Below are positions 12,128 to 22,602 of a stretch of 64,000 bases of DNA, piece after piece (position 1 is the stretch's first letter; every line of letters starts with the position of its first letter). The notes under the pieces are model-generated. The model had not been told where the DNA came from, did not search any database, and saw nothing but the letters and a program-made list of their open reading frames with translations. The translations under genes and the position numbers were made by a program. The stretch covers positions 1,092,501-1,156,500 of the forward strand of contig JAEMWC010000128.1 in the NCBI GenBank assembly GCA_016490735.1. Reading direction: 5' to 3'. This DNA comes from Pachyseris speciosa (taxonomy: Eukaryota > Cnidaria > Anthozoa > Scleractinia > Pachyseridae).

Positions 12128-12859
12128 ATGTCAGAACGTGACTCTGAAAGGAGCTACGATTCCAATGATTCAGAAATCAATTACATTCCCTGCTATGAAA
12201 ATACCGAAGTCGAGGAAGTGACGGTAGGTGAAGTGAATGCTGCCTTGCTAACAGAGCTGGACACAGATACGTATAAGCCCTATGAAGATGAGCCGATAGT
12301 GACTGAAGAGTGGGTTTGTGAGTATCAATGAAAGTAAGAGACCCAAGCTGAATTCGAACGAAAGCTTCAGGACCGTTATGAGGGAAAAGAACCCGTAAAT
12401 TCGTGGTGAGTCAGACCTAGAGCGTAATTTGCACATTTGCTTCATTATGTTGGGTTCCTATACATTTATCGATTACTTACCGCTGGATCTTCTATAGGTG
12501 CAACTGTGGTGAATGCAGTTCTGAGTACCTACTGAACCCGAACGAATTTCAGTGCTGTTTGGAGATAGAAGAGTGCGTGGAATGCCTGTCCAGCGAAATG
12601 GTTATTGAAGAGGTTGGCACAAAGCCAAAATGCGTTACACAACATCCTGGGTTCGGCCAAGTTTGCCTACAGAGGTGGAGTTTGCGGTTGGCTGCCGACA
12701 AGTATAAGACAAAAAACAAAACGAAGTATCGCCAGACTGGTACAGAAAACAGGTCCATGTAGATATAAATCGTTCTTTAATTTGTCCTCTGCGTTTAGAA
12801 AACAAAGAGATCAACATGATGCTCATAGTGTTTTCCGTCAACAATCAGCCTCTGACTAG
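12128..12859 (+). pseudogene. P2X7 intracellular (ballast) domain protein
   Basis: Three exons: 12128-12405, 12498-12752 and possibly 12799-12859. The second exon has the zinc/cysteine signature of the P2X7 C-terminal ballast domain: WCNCGECSS (W made across the splice), CCLEIEECVEC, CVTQHPGFGQVCL and LRLAADKY. It has no P2X channel part, so it is a stand-alone ballast-domain protein preceded by an acidic N-terminus. Splice phases fit (GTGAGT donor, CTATAG acceptor). Exon 1 contains TGA at 12329 and TAA at 12335 in frame, after which the same frame continues into a normal charged linker; this copy is therefore probably a pseudogene. It starts about 290 bp inside the left end of the giant element. 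Confidence 0.75.
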
Positions 12860-13362
12860 TTTTTGTCTAAGATGAGTTCAACCACTTGTTTAAACGTTTG
12901 TTTTGTGCTACACCCGCGTAACGCGAGTTCTAAATTTATTAAATACCCGTGATATTGTTGTTCCTTACCTGTTTAGTAGACTTCTTGTAGTTAAAGTGTA
13001 GAAATTTCCATAAAGATACACCTGGTTATTTTTATTAATTCTGTATTTTTATTTCAACAAATTAAGTCATTTTATGCCCCTTTTGATGGTTTTGGTGGAC
13101 TGTCTAACAAAAGTTTATTGAATATTAGTGGGTTTTTTGACCATCCACAATTGCCCTGTGGTGGGGGCATTTGAAAAGGAAATGGAAATATGGGCTAAGT
13201 TCAATTTCCCAGCCTATTTCCCCACCCCCCCCCCCCCACCCCTTCACCCCATACACTCCATGTACATTACATACGAACTCAACAATTTCACTGGAGACTT
13301 GAGACCATTTTACCATATGAGATAGCAATTTATTGTTTCAGAAATAGAAAACATGTACTGTG
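12860..13362. other. No gene; C-rich tract
   Basis: Spacer after the ballast-domain gene. It contains a run of about 15 C residues near 13211-13229 within TTTCCCCACC... . Open frames across it are artefacts of this tract. Confidence 0.5.
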
Positions 13363-13512
13363 TTACTATCGAGTTATAGAAACTGCAAACACTAGTGGAA
13401 GTTTGGGAAAACGAGAAATGCTGTGGGAACATGAGCTGCAGGAGAGTGTTTCCACAGCTTTTTCGAGTTCTCTCAAACTTTCACGAGTGTTTCTACAACT
13501 AGATAGAAACAT
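13363..13512. repeat. Foldback repeat
   Basis: Two imperfect arms: AAACACTAGTGGAAGTTTGG at about 13387 and its complement CAAACTTTCACGAGTGTTTC at about 13475, with GCTGTGGGAAC and GTTTCCACAGC near the centre. A short stem-loop repeat of about 150 bp. Confidence 0.6.
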
Positions 13513-13859
13513 GAAGTAAACCACGCAACGAAAAAAAGGAAAACAGCTTGTTAACTTTAATTATCAAAATTTAAATTCTCTTTACTCACACCATCATGAC
13601 ATCAACAGCTCATGCTAGTTCTGTGTCTCCATTGCGTTATAGAAATACAATTTTTAACCAATCAGTGCGCATATTTTCTTAGGAATGTTTTTAAAATTAC
13701 ATTTATGGTGGTTGGAAGAATATAATTTTTATAGGTAATCATACAGTTTCGAGTTCAATTTGGAATTAATTTGCATGATTGATTTTCTCAGAAAGCTGAC
13801 AAAACTCACATACAAACATGTGACCCTCCACGGGAAAACGTACACTAACGACCTTCCGT

Positions 13860-14160
13860 TTAACGGTCTAAAGCGTTAGTTATCTGTTAGTCTTCCGTTA
13901 GAAAAATTGATGAAAACCGTTAGAATTGCGTTAGTCAATCCGTTAGCAGGTAACCCTTGCCCGTTAGAGCGTTAGTCATATTCGTTAGTGGCGTTAGTCA
14001 AACCGTTAGCACCTAATCCTTGCCCGTTAGAGCGTTAGTCATATTCGTTAGTGGCGTTAGTCACTCCGTCAGCACCTCATCCTTTGCCTTTGGAGCGTTA
14101 GCCGCATCCTTTCGTTAGTCAATCCGTTAGTATGATGATCTTTACTCGTTAGAAAACCAA
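13860..14160. repeat. CGTTAG-rich 63-bp minisatellite
   Basis: Units of exactly 63 bp at 13940-14002 and 14003-14065, differing at a few positions, then a decayed third unit to about 14115. Each unit contains four or five CGTTAG(T) motifs, and looser CGTTAG copies flank the array from 13838 to 14150. Confidence 0.85.
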
Positions 14161-14900
14161 GCGATAGCTAACAGTCATTCTATCGGCATGTAGGCAAAAT
14201 AAAAATTATTATTTGTTGGAAGTTCTAACTGAAGGCGAGTAACTTCCGTCTAAAGGTCAGCGAGACTGTCGCTTTAATAAAATGGGCTTGCTGTACTTTG
14301 TGAAACGAAATGGAACGAAACGAAAGGAAAATCTGTAGTTTGCGAAATGAGAATCTGTAGTTTTTGTGAAAGAAGATGCAATTTTGGTTTCCTGATATAC
14401 CAGCCGACAACAAAGACGCCAACAAAGTGCCCACCGGTTGGCATACAGAGAGCGCTTTTCACTGGAATGCATTTAATAGAAAGGATTTCTTTTTACTTGC
14501 TCTGTCGATTCTAGATATCCTGCCCGTTAAATTCGATTCAAAGCTTTGTAATTCGCCGCCAAAGAACACACACCAGCTAAATAAAAACGATAATTATTTG
14601 CGAAAAGATGTAGATCATATTTCGAACTGCCGATTGATGTAATTTTTATGAACACGCGGCCTGGCACGCACGATTGGAAATCAGAAAGTGGTTGGCCGAT
14701 ATTCTAAACCTTTTATGCTTTTCCAACGCTCCACAGTTTCTGATGAACGAAACTCGAAAGACGCTAAAGGGCTAAAGAGGGCTCGATGTTTTGTTTTTGT
14801 TCTCTCAGACACAAAAGCATCCGGTGACATTATTAGTCTCACAAATAAACAATGAATTCAATAGTTATGTTACAGCGATATATCTGGTTCTACAGGGCGA
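14161..14900. other. No recognisable gene
   Basis: A short ATGGAACGAAACG-type purine stretch near 14310. No domain in any frame. Confidence 0.35.
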
Positions 14901-15300
14901 ACAGAAGACGGTTAAAACGGCAAAATACTCTGTCTTAAAAGCTGAATTTCGTTACAAAAGAGTTTATGATGCGCCGTTCATTGATGAGTAATTTCTTTAT
15001 AAGCATACAAACTGTAGTTCATAGAGTGATTTTTTATGTGGGATGTGCCGGCGAGCGTGAATTTCTGGCGTCACGACAAACAAAAAATGTGACATCTGAT
15101 TCTACAAGGCACACTAAGTCGGTTGAAACGGCAAATACTCAGTCTTACAAATGGTGAATTACATTACGAAATGGTGCTGATGATGCGCCTTTTATCGACG
15201 AGATATTTCTTTGAAAGCGAAGTTTCTAAAAGTTGTGCGCCGGCAAGCGTGAATTTGAGCCGTCACAAACAAACAAACGTGTGATATCTCTGGATTGAAA
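14901..15300. repeat. Degenerate tandem repeat, about 211-bp period
   Basis: Paired landmarks recur: CGGTTAAAACGGCAAAATACTC (14908) and CGGTTGAAACGGCAAATACTC (15119); GATGCGCCGTTCATTGATGAG and GATGCGCCTTTTATCGACGAG; GCCGGCGAGCGTGAATTT and GCCGGCAAGCGTGAATTT. Two diverged copies upstream of the DUF7869 gene. Confidence 0.65.
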
Positions 15301-15681
15301 CCGATGTTATCAAAGAAATTTGCATAAGCATATGAACATGAAGTTCAACCTGTCAATCAACCGGAGATAAATTGTTTTTTTGACGTTTCCCAAGAAGCGT
15401 ACTGGAACAAAAATTGTTTGGAAGAGAAAAAACAAGAGTTGTAATATGTGTAACTGGTGCCACCGATAATCTTTGAAAGCGCTTTTAAAAGTGTGAACAC
15501 ATTTCTGCGAACGTTCGCAGGGTGGCTTGCGCTCGGCTCGTTCATTTCTTTTTTGGCCTCAAGTCCCACTCCTTTTGTCAAAGAAGGGACGTCTCCATGG
15601 CAACAATAACAATGTGACAGCTTTCGTGAAGACTGGTTTTGCGAGCGCGCTGATTCAAAAACAGTTTCAATAAACAGCACT

Positions 15682-17422
15682 ATGTCTGATGTTAATCACA
15701 GAGAGAGCAAAACTTGCAATCAATTAGTTGACAAACTCAAGAAATTTCTTCAAGATGGTTGCGGATGTACTCTCGGTCCAAACAACGGGCCATGTTGCCG
15801 ACAGTTTCCAGAAGAAACAGTTTTGTTTAATTTGAACAACTGCCTTGAACTGTCAAGTTTAAAGCTAGATTTCGTTATTTTGACAAGCATCCAGGCGTTC
15901 ACTCTAAGTGAGTGTATCGGTGGCAAAAGAAATCCTCGATGTACATTTTACTTCCAATCTCAACCAATTTGCAAGGAAATGTTTTTGCACTTTTATGGAA
16001 TAAGCTACTCGCGATTCCGACGCCTTAAAGAACACTACGAGCAGTATGGTATTTCTCCACGTCAACAAGGAAACACTAAAAGGCTCCCGGAAAACACACT
16101 TCCTCAGTCAACCATCGAAGACGTCCACTCATTCCTGGCAAACTATGTGGAGGAAAACGCCATTGTTTTGCCTGGCAGGATACCTGGATTTAAAAGTGAC
16201 GATGTGAAGGTGCTTTCGTCAAGTGAAACAAAGATAAGTGTTTGGAGAATGTACGAGACAGCCTGTCGAGCTTCGGACAAACGAGCAGTTGGCTCCTCCA
16301 AATTTCTTCAAATGTGGGGACAATTTTATCCTGATGTGGTAGTTTCAAAACCCATGACAGATCTATGCATAACTTGTCAGCAGAACACTAACAAGCTTCA
16401 ACGTGCCGCCAATCTTCCAGAAAGTGAAAAAGGAGAACTGCTCAAGGATCATCAGGATCACATCAACTCTGCTCAACGTGAAAGAGAATTCTACAGGAAC
16501 TCTTGCACAAACTCTCAGAAAACATTAGACAACATCGGAGGCTATGCAATATTGAATCGCACAAACCAAAAACGTTTGTTCACTGAAGGCGACAATACAC
16601 TACTCTTTTGACTTTGCTCAGCAAGTGCATATCCCCTCCAATCCAATGCAACCGGGCCCTATTTACTTCAAAACTCCCCGAAAATGAGGAATATTTGGAG
16701 TGATGTGCGAGGCAATTCCACAGCAAGTCAACTTCTTGATTGACGAGGCTGCTATGGCAGGAAAAGGAGCGAATGCAACCGTCAGCTACATCCATTACTA
16801 TTTTGAACATCACGGACTCGGGGAGACAGACGCACATCTCAATGCTGACAACTGCGCTGGTCAGAATAAAAACAATTTCTTTGTATGGTACCTAGCCTGG
16901 AGAATTATGATGCACCTCCATGACACAATCCTGTACTCGTTTCTTATTGCTGGCCACACGAAATTTGGACCAGATCGTTGCTTTGGGATGATTAAAAAAT
17001 CATACAAAGTCACCTACGTATCGTCTATTTACGAGCTGGCGCGCCTTGTTGAAAACTCAAGCAGTATTGGCATCAACAAAGCCCAGATCATGGGAACTCA
17101 CGATGGAAGAATCATTGTTCCAGTGTACGACTGGGCATCCTTTCTGGAACCGTACTTCAAGAGAATTCCAAATATTAAGAAGTATCACCATTTCAGATTT
17201 TCAAAGGACAGTCCAGGAATGGTTTTCTGCAAAGAATTAGTTACAAGTCCCGAACAACCATTTATGTTGTTGAAAGATCAAGCGAATCTCCCTCCTTCTT
17301 CTGTTCTTCCACCTACGATCAGGCCCGATGGTCTCTAACAAGAGCGTAAGAACTATCTGTTCCGGGAGATACGCCAATTTTGTAAGGCTGGTACAGAGGA
17401 CTTACTGGCTCCCGCACCTTGA
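15682..17422 (+). pseudogene. DUF7869-type protein (RNase H-like, transposon-related)
   Basis: A protein of about 575 residues in two frames. The N-terminal 310 residues (15682-16611) have Cys clusters near 35-45 (CGCTLGPNNGPCC) and a CITCQQN pair near 230. The second part carries the DUF7869 signature: DFAQQ (about 16610), then LIDEAAMAGKG, HLNADNCAGQNKNN and FLIAGHTKFGPDRCFG. The acidic residues resemble an RNase H-like/DDE core, but this is inference. Lesions: a frameshift around 16590-16610 (just before DFAQQ), TGA at 16685 and TAA at 17336; the frame continues sensibly to 17422 after each. The natural function of the family is unknown to me. It lies in the same orientation as the ballast-domain gene, within the giant element. 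Confidence 0.75.
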
Positions 17423-17805
17423 ACCGTTGGAACTGTCGTGCTTTTTTATGCAATGACAAGTTTTCAATTTCTTAATCATGACCAGTTATTGTTAATTAAG
17501 TATCAAAAATGGTCGATGTAAATAATTTTGAAAAAGTGTAGCCAGTAGAGTTTAAGATAATTATCTTTATGCGCAAGCTGTAACAGTTAACCGATTAAAA
17601 TTCAATGTCATATTTTGATTTCATGTTCATCGTCTGAATGTATTCATAGCAAACTTGAAGACAACGAACGCGAAGTGCGAACCGGACCCAAGTATCTTTT
17701 TACCCACTTCAAGATCACGGAACCAGTGTTTTAATTGCAGGTATACGAACGGCTTTATTTGTCAAAGTTTGTCAGAAATGTACCAGTTTATTCAAATACG
17801 TTTTC
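17423..17805. other. No gene
   Basis: Spacer between the DUF7869 pseudogene and the Penelope-like fragment. AT-rich; nothing recognised. Confidence 0.4.
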
Positions 17806-18176
17806 CATAACGCGTAGACCTGGCAAAGTCAATCAAACGTTCGGAAATGGAATGTTGAACTGTCCAATCTTTTTGGCGTGAGTTTGATTTCATTCGATTG
17901 CCGAACTCAATCAAACTCAATCCACCAGTTAAGCAAGACGTCGAAAATTTTCTTCGCCGCATTCAGTTAAAAGCTTTTTCCCACAACAAAGAAGATGATT
18001 CTAACACCTCGGACAAAGATATTTTTGATTTCATTTCATGTTCGCAAATGAAAATGGACTCTCTCAAAGGGCCAATTCGCCTCTTTAGATTTTTGTTGCC
18101 GAACTCAATCCACGGATCCACGGATTGAGTTTGAATGAGTTCGATTTCCGATCGTTCGATTGACTTTGCCAGGCCT
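17806..18176. mobile_element. Penelope-like element, left part
   Basis: Contains about 240 bp (17858-18098) that is repeated directly at 27930-28160. Its translation (AFSHNKEDDSNTSDKDIFDFISC) belongs to the coding region upstream of a Penelope-type RT. Its outer edge (TTCCATAACGCGTAGACCTGG at 17808) is the reverse complement of the other edge, made up of 18150-18185 joined to 27837-27840. A partly inverted repeat of this kind is typical of Penelope-like elements. Confidence 0.6.
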
Positions 18177-18185
18177 ACGCGTTAT
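18177..18185. repeat. 9-bp target-site duplication, left
   Basis: ACGCGTTAT, identical and in the same direction as 27828-27836. It marks the left boundary of the helicase transposon. Confidence 0.9.
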
Positions 18186-18273
18186 TAGCCTCCCACGCAG
18201 TCGTTTTTAGGGGAGTCGTATTTCACCTCCTCCCCACAAACGCCTGCTTTCCCGAAGCCAATATTCCTTTCCC
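18186..18273. repeat. Left terminal inverted repeat of the helicase transposon
   Basis: 88 bp, matching the complement of 27740-27827 with two mismatches (positions 30 and 78 of the repeat). Confidence 0.92.
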
Positions 18274-18363
18274 GCCACTCAGCCAATCACAATTTACCTA
18301 CTAAATTCTGGAAGGTGACGTCACCCGTAAGAACAGCTTTAGCGGGAATTCACGAAAACAAAC

Positions 18364-20620
18364 ATGGCGGAGTTCGAGCGAGCTGTTAGCACTGTGTGCT
18401 CTTTATTCAAAATTTCTCGTTTAAATGCCTTCCAATTGTCTGCAATCCAGGAATTCGTAAAAGGAAAGAGCGACATATTTGTCAATTTACCAACTGGATA
18501 TGGAAAATCACTCATTTATCAAGCTTTGCCATCTGTGTTCGATAGCCTAACTGCTTCTTTGGGTCATGTCGTGGTCGTTGTGTCGCCTCTCGTAAATTTA
18601 ATGAAGGATCAAGTGAAATATTTGCGCAGCATCGGGGTATCTTCAGTCAGTCTTAGCGATCTGGAGGATGGAGACACGGAAAAGATAGAGAAGGCGGCTT
18701 ATTCAGTTGTATTTGGAACTCCCGAGTCATGGTTGAAAAATGAACGGTGGAGAGAAGTGCTGTCAAGCCCAGTGTACGTGGAAAAGCTATGCTGTGTTGC
18801 CGTTGACGAAGCACATGTCAAAGCAGTGGTAAGTTTCACGGAGACTGACCAAATAAACGATGTGTTGTAGTGCGTGTGTAGAGATTATTCTGTTAAGCTT
18901 GCCGAGATTTGTACTTGCAGATTTGAAAAAATTAAGCTAAATTAATGTTTACATAATGTTAAATTTTTCTTTTTCAACATATGCCCAAGCATTATAGCAC
19001 TCTTGGCGCACTGGTCAACCTTCTTTCGGCTCTGATGTTATAATCTTACCCGCCGTAAAACCTGCCTCGACGGTTTGCAGAAAATCACTTTTTAGGTTGT
19101 AACCACATTTTCAACAAGTGACTGAAAAGCAGTTTCCAACCTAGCATCTCCTAAAATAGCCAGTTGATCACAACGTTTTTTTTTTTAATGACTTTTTTGT
19201 CAGGGGGACCTCTTCAACAAACAGGATGGCAGCGTTCCGTGAAGTATATTCAGATCTGCATGAACTTAGAACTCTTGCTCCATCAGTAAAAATGATAGCC
19301 CTGACTGCCACAGCCACAGACGAAACAAAGAAGACTATCATTGAAGTGTTGCAGTTAGCAAATATATATGATGTTACTGAAAGCCCAAACAAGGCCAACA
19401 TAACTTATGTTGTTAATTACATGCCTAATGACAGTGACATTCAGGAATACTTTGGCTGGATTACCAATGAAATCACACAAGGGAATAAAGAGAAAACTAT
19501 AGTTTACTGTCAAACCATAAAGCAGTGTTCCCTTATTTACGCCACACTGAAATCAACGCTGGGTCAGTACATGTACATGTATGTGGAAGGTTCTACATTT
19601 CCTGTTCTGGAGATGTTGCACTCATGCACACCACCAGAGAATAAAGAAGCAGTGTTGGGATCTTTTTGCACAGAGAGTGGACACATTCAAGTGCTCATTG
19701 CTACCATAGCTTTTGGGATGGGTGTAGACTGCAAAGGTGTACACAGAACAATTCATTTTGGGCCTTCAAAAAATGTGGAGGCATTTATGCAAGAGACAGG
19801 GAGAGCAGGCCGTGATGGCAAACCAAGTTTTTCATATTTGCTCTACAAAGGATTAATGCTTAATCATGTTGAGAAGGACATTAAGGAATATCTGAAATCA
19901 AAAGAATGTAGGAGAAAAATGTTGTTGAAGCATTTTGGCAGTGAAAATTTTAATTTTTCTGGGCCTCTTCATACATGCTGTGACAACTGTGCCCAAGTAT
20001 GTAAGTGTGGGATTGCAGAGTGTTCCTCTTATACCTTGTTGAGAGTAGCTGATAATAAGGATCTGGAATCCTCATGCCAAATGAAAAGAAATGTCAACAA
20101 CATGCAGAAAACAGAGCTGAAAGTTGCTCTCGTTAAGTATCACAAGACACTTGTTATAGAATTGATCAGAAAGTCTGCAAAAGGACATGTGAAGAGCTTA
20201 ACAAATTTAAATGCATTACTGGGTTTTTCTGACATACAAATTGAGCAAGTTGTCAGGAACTGTGAAACTCTTTTTTGCTTAGATGATGTTATGCAGAAAG
20301 TTGAGATCTGGGAAATGAGTCATGCAAAGAAAATTCTGGATGTGCTTGGTCAAGTGTTTGGTGATGTTTCAAGTAATGGTATAGACATGGTTTGTGACAA
20401 TGGGAATACCAGTGACTGTGAACTTGATGATGACGCATTGCTTGGAGAGTGGGCTGCACTCACACTCACAGAAGATGACGAGGTTCTTAAATTGATGACA
20501 GAGAATTTGTCTTTTTCTGGATTGGAAAGCACCCTTCAAGATTTAACACAACAATCATTAGAGTGTTCTGATATATCCCCAGTTGCTATTACATCACTAA
20601 ATAATGTAAACATAGCCTGA
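18364..20620 (+). CDS. RecQ-type superfamily II DNA helicase (transposon-encoded)
   Basis: ATP-dependent 3'-5' helicase, probably assisting transposition. Exon 1 (18364-18831) has motif 0 (FQLSAIQEF), Walker A LPTGYGKSLIYQALP, motif Ia VVVSPLVNLMKDQ and the DEAH box VDEAH. An intron with donor GTAAGT runs to 19203. Exon 2 (19204-20620) has ALTATATDE (motif III), VYCQTIKQC (IV), IATIAFGMGVDCKGV (V), QETGRAGRDGKPS (VI) and the RecQ zinc module C-R-R-K-M...CCDNCAQVCKC. The C-terminal ~220 residues are acidic with no HRDC domain that I recognise. Joining the exons at GT-AG leaves the frame off by one in a G-run at 19203-19207, so this copy may be frameshifted, or the assembly miscounts Gs. The ATG at 18364 lies 91 bp inside the inverted repeat. 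Confidence 0.87.
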
Positions 20621-20640
20621 TAGATATCTGTACATTTTTT

Positions 20641-21890
20641 ATTTACAGCAACTCAAAGTTTATACCAGACAATTTCCATATCCCCTCCCTTCATGGTTTT
20701 CTCAGGGAGGATGCTTAGTTTAAAAATAATATAATTGTGAATTTCATTATTTAGTTGAACAGTATTTGGAAAAAAAGTGGGTGACAACACTCAACTCTCA
20801 ATGATCTTTGCAGTGGTTATGGAAATTTTCTGGCATCTCACAGTGCTACAATTAAGATTTAACTGGATGCCAACCATAAATACGCCCGTGTACATGAAAT
20901 TCAAACTGGCCAGGCCCATAAACTACAACAAGTATATACGAAGGCTACACCAAACGTTCTTGCAAGCAGTCTAATTACAAAGGAAGAAAATTGATGCCAC
21001 CACCCCCTTCCTGCCCCTCTCCAGTCCCCCATCATGAGCAACAGGCTTAAAAGAATGTTGGACAAGCTACTCTTGTCCCACTGGCTAACTTTCCAAGCCA
21101 ACAGAATAACTTGGTGATGTAAATTCATTGTTACTGGTAAATACCAATCAAGCCTGTGACTGGGTGATTTAAAAATTAATTTTTTGTACAGGTAGTACTG
21201 TAGGTCACTTTAACTTTGACTTTCACTTTCATTAACACATCATATATTCTGCTAATTAAAAATTGATGTTCTAAGTAAATAGTAGCATTTTAATAGCATC
21301 CAGAAACATGGGTAATGTAGTATCTGAGGACTGCGAAATATGAATTTAACAGTAACTTTTGTTTGCCTCGTTGTAAGTGAAATTGTGCACTCCAACAATG
21401 TTGTCAATGAAATCCTGCTAACCAATTAAACAATTCTGACAGCCATAGAAATGTATCCCTGTGACTATTTCACTCTGTAGACCTTTGTCATAAATGGCCC
21501 TTACCAAATTATTCTTTAATCTTTGTAATAATTAGCCTCATTTGCATGTGCAAAGTTTGATAGAATTTCTACTTTAAAGTGTGGTTAGTAGGGCTAATTA
21601 ACATACATATAAAAGAATAATTGTATTCCATTTACGAAAAAGGTCAATTTCTTGTATAAGCATTTCAACGCAATGTTTAAATGGGTAGTATCATGGAAAT
21701 TATTCCAAACTTTGGCCAAAAACTTAATAAATCAATTTTCAGTGTCTTCCATTCATGAATTACATGTGGATCACCAGTGAGATGGAATCAAGTAAATTTT
21801 AAAGGAAAATGTTAGCCACAATAAGTTATTACCACTTTGGCAATTGTTTTTGTTTGCTGTCGACAAACAGGTCTACTTTGATTTCCAGAG
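20641..21890. other. Non-coding space between convergent genes
   Basis: 3' flank of the helicase. AT-rich, with scattered AATAAA-like strings. No domain recognised. Confidence 0.5.
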
Positions 21891-22310
21891 TTTTACCACA
21901 GGCAGACAATCCGAACTGCTTGACGTCACACGTTATTTGATCTCATACATTCTCTCTATTTTGAAATGGCTGTTCTCGGCTTGATTGAAGTGATTGGTAT
22001 AAGTATAGACCAGTATAGTACAGTATAAGTATAATCTTATACTATTGTTGGAGGCTTCAGCGGCAAGCCACTCAAAGCGCCATAAAAATGCAAAAAAACC
22101 ACATTAAGAGCATAAGATAACTGATCTTCATTCATCAGGCTTACATTACATCTCCATCTGGGATTAAGAGGTGCAAATTTCGGTATTTTATGGAACATTT
22201 CTCCCAGTCACTTCAATCAAGCTGAAAACAGCCGTTTCAAAATAGAGAGAATGTATGAGATCAAATAGCGTGTGTCACGTCACGCAGTTTGAATATTCTG
22301 CATGCGGTTT
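21891..22310. mobile_element. Foldback MITE inside the helicase transposon
   Basis: Arms of about 90-100 bp: 21910-21998 and the complement 22200-22292 share TATTTGATCTCATACATTCTC and GCTTGATTGAAGTGA, continuing out through AACTGC.TGACGT. The loop (22000-22200) is unrelated AT-rich sequence. No coding capacity. Confidence 0.75.
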
Positions 22311-22321
22311 TACTAACAATT

Positions 22322-22531
22322 GAAGGGCTGGGGGCATAAACTGCCAATGTGGAATTTTCGGCCGTTTTTTTATTTCGCTTGGATTTGTCCATATTTTTGC
22401 ATGTGACCTGCATTTTTAATCCAAAAACATTGTCCCGTATTTTTTTCACAGATTCTTTTTTTTTTCGAGAAATAACGTATGCAAAAAAACGCTTAAAACT
22501 TTACATAGGCAGTTTATACCCTCAGCCCTTC
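22322..22531 (-). mobile_element. 210-bp MITE, copy 2
   Basis: Ends GAAGGGCTGGGGGCATAAAC and GTTTATACCCTCAGCCCTTC, the same family and length as 9541-9750. The core is inverted relative to copy 1. Flanked by AATT on both sides, which may be a target duplication or part of the inverted repeat. Confidence 0.8.
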
Positions 22532-22602
22532 AATTCATAACACTGCCCCTTTAGAGTTGTATCATGTGAGAACCTTTTAGTGCACCAGTAATTATTATTT
22601 GC

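Noticed and set aside
13125..13328. Two overlapping proteins across the C-run
   Set aside because: Artefact of the homopolymer; no domain.
18186..18200. Helicase transposon ending at GCCTCCCACG with a 3-bp duplication
   Set aside because: TTA and TAA flanks are not direct repeats, whereas ending at TAGCCTCC gives a perfect 9-bp direct repeat.
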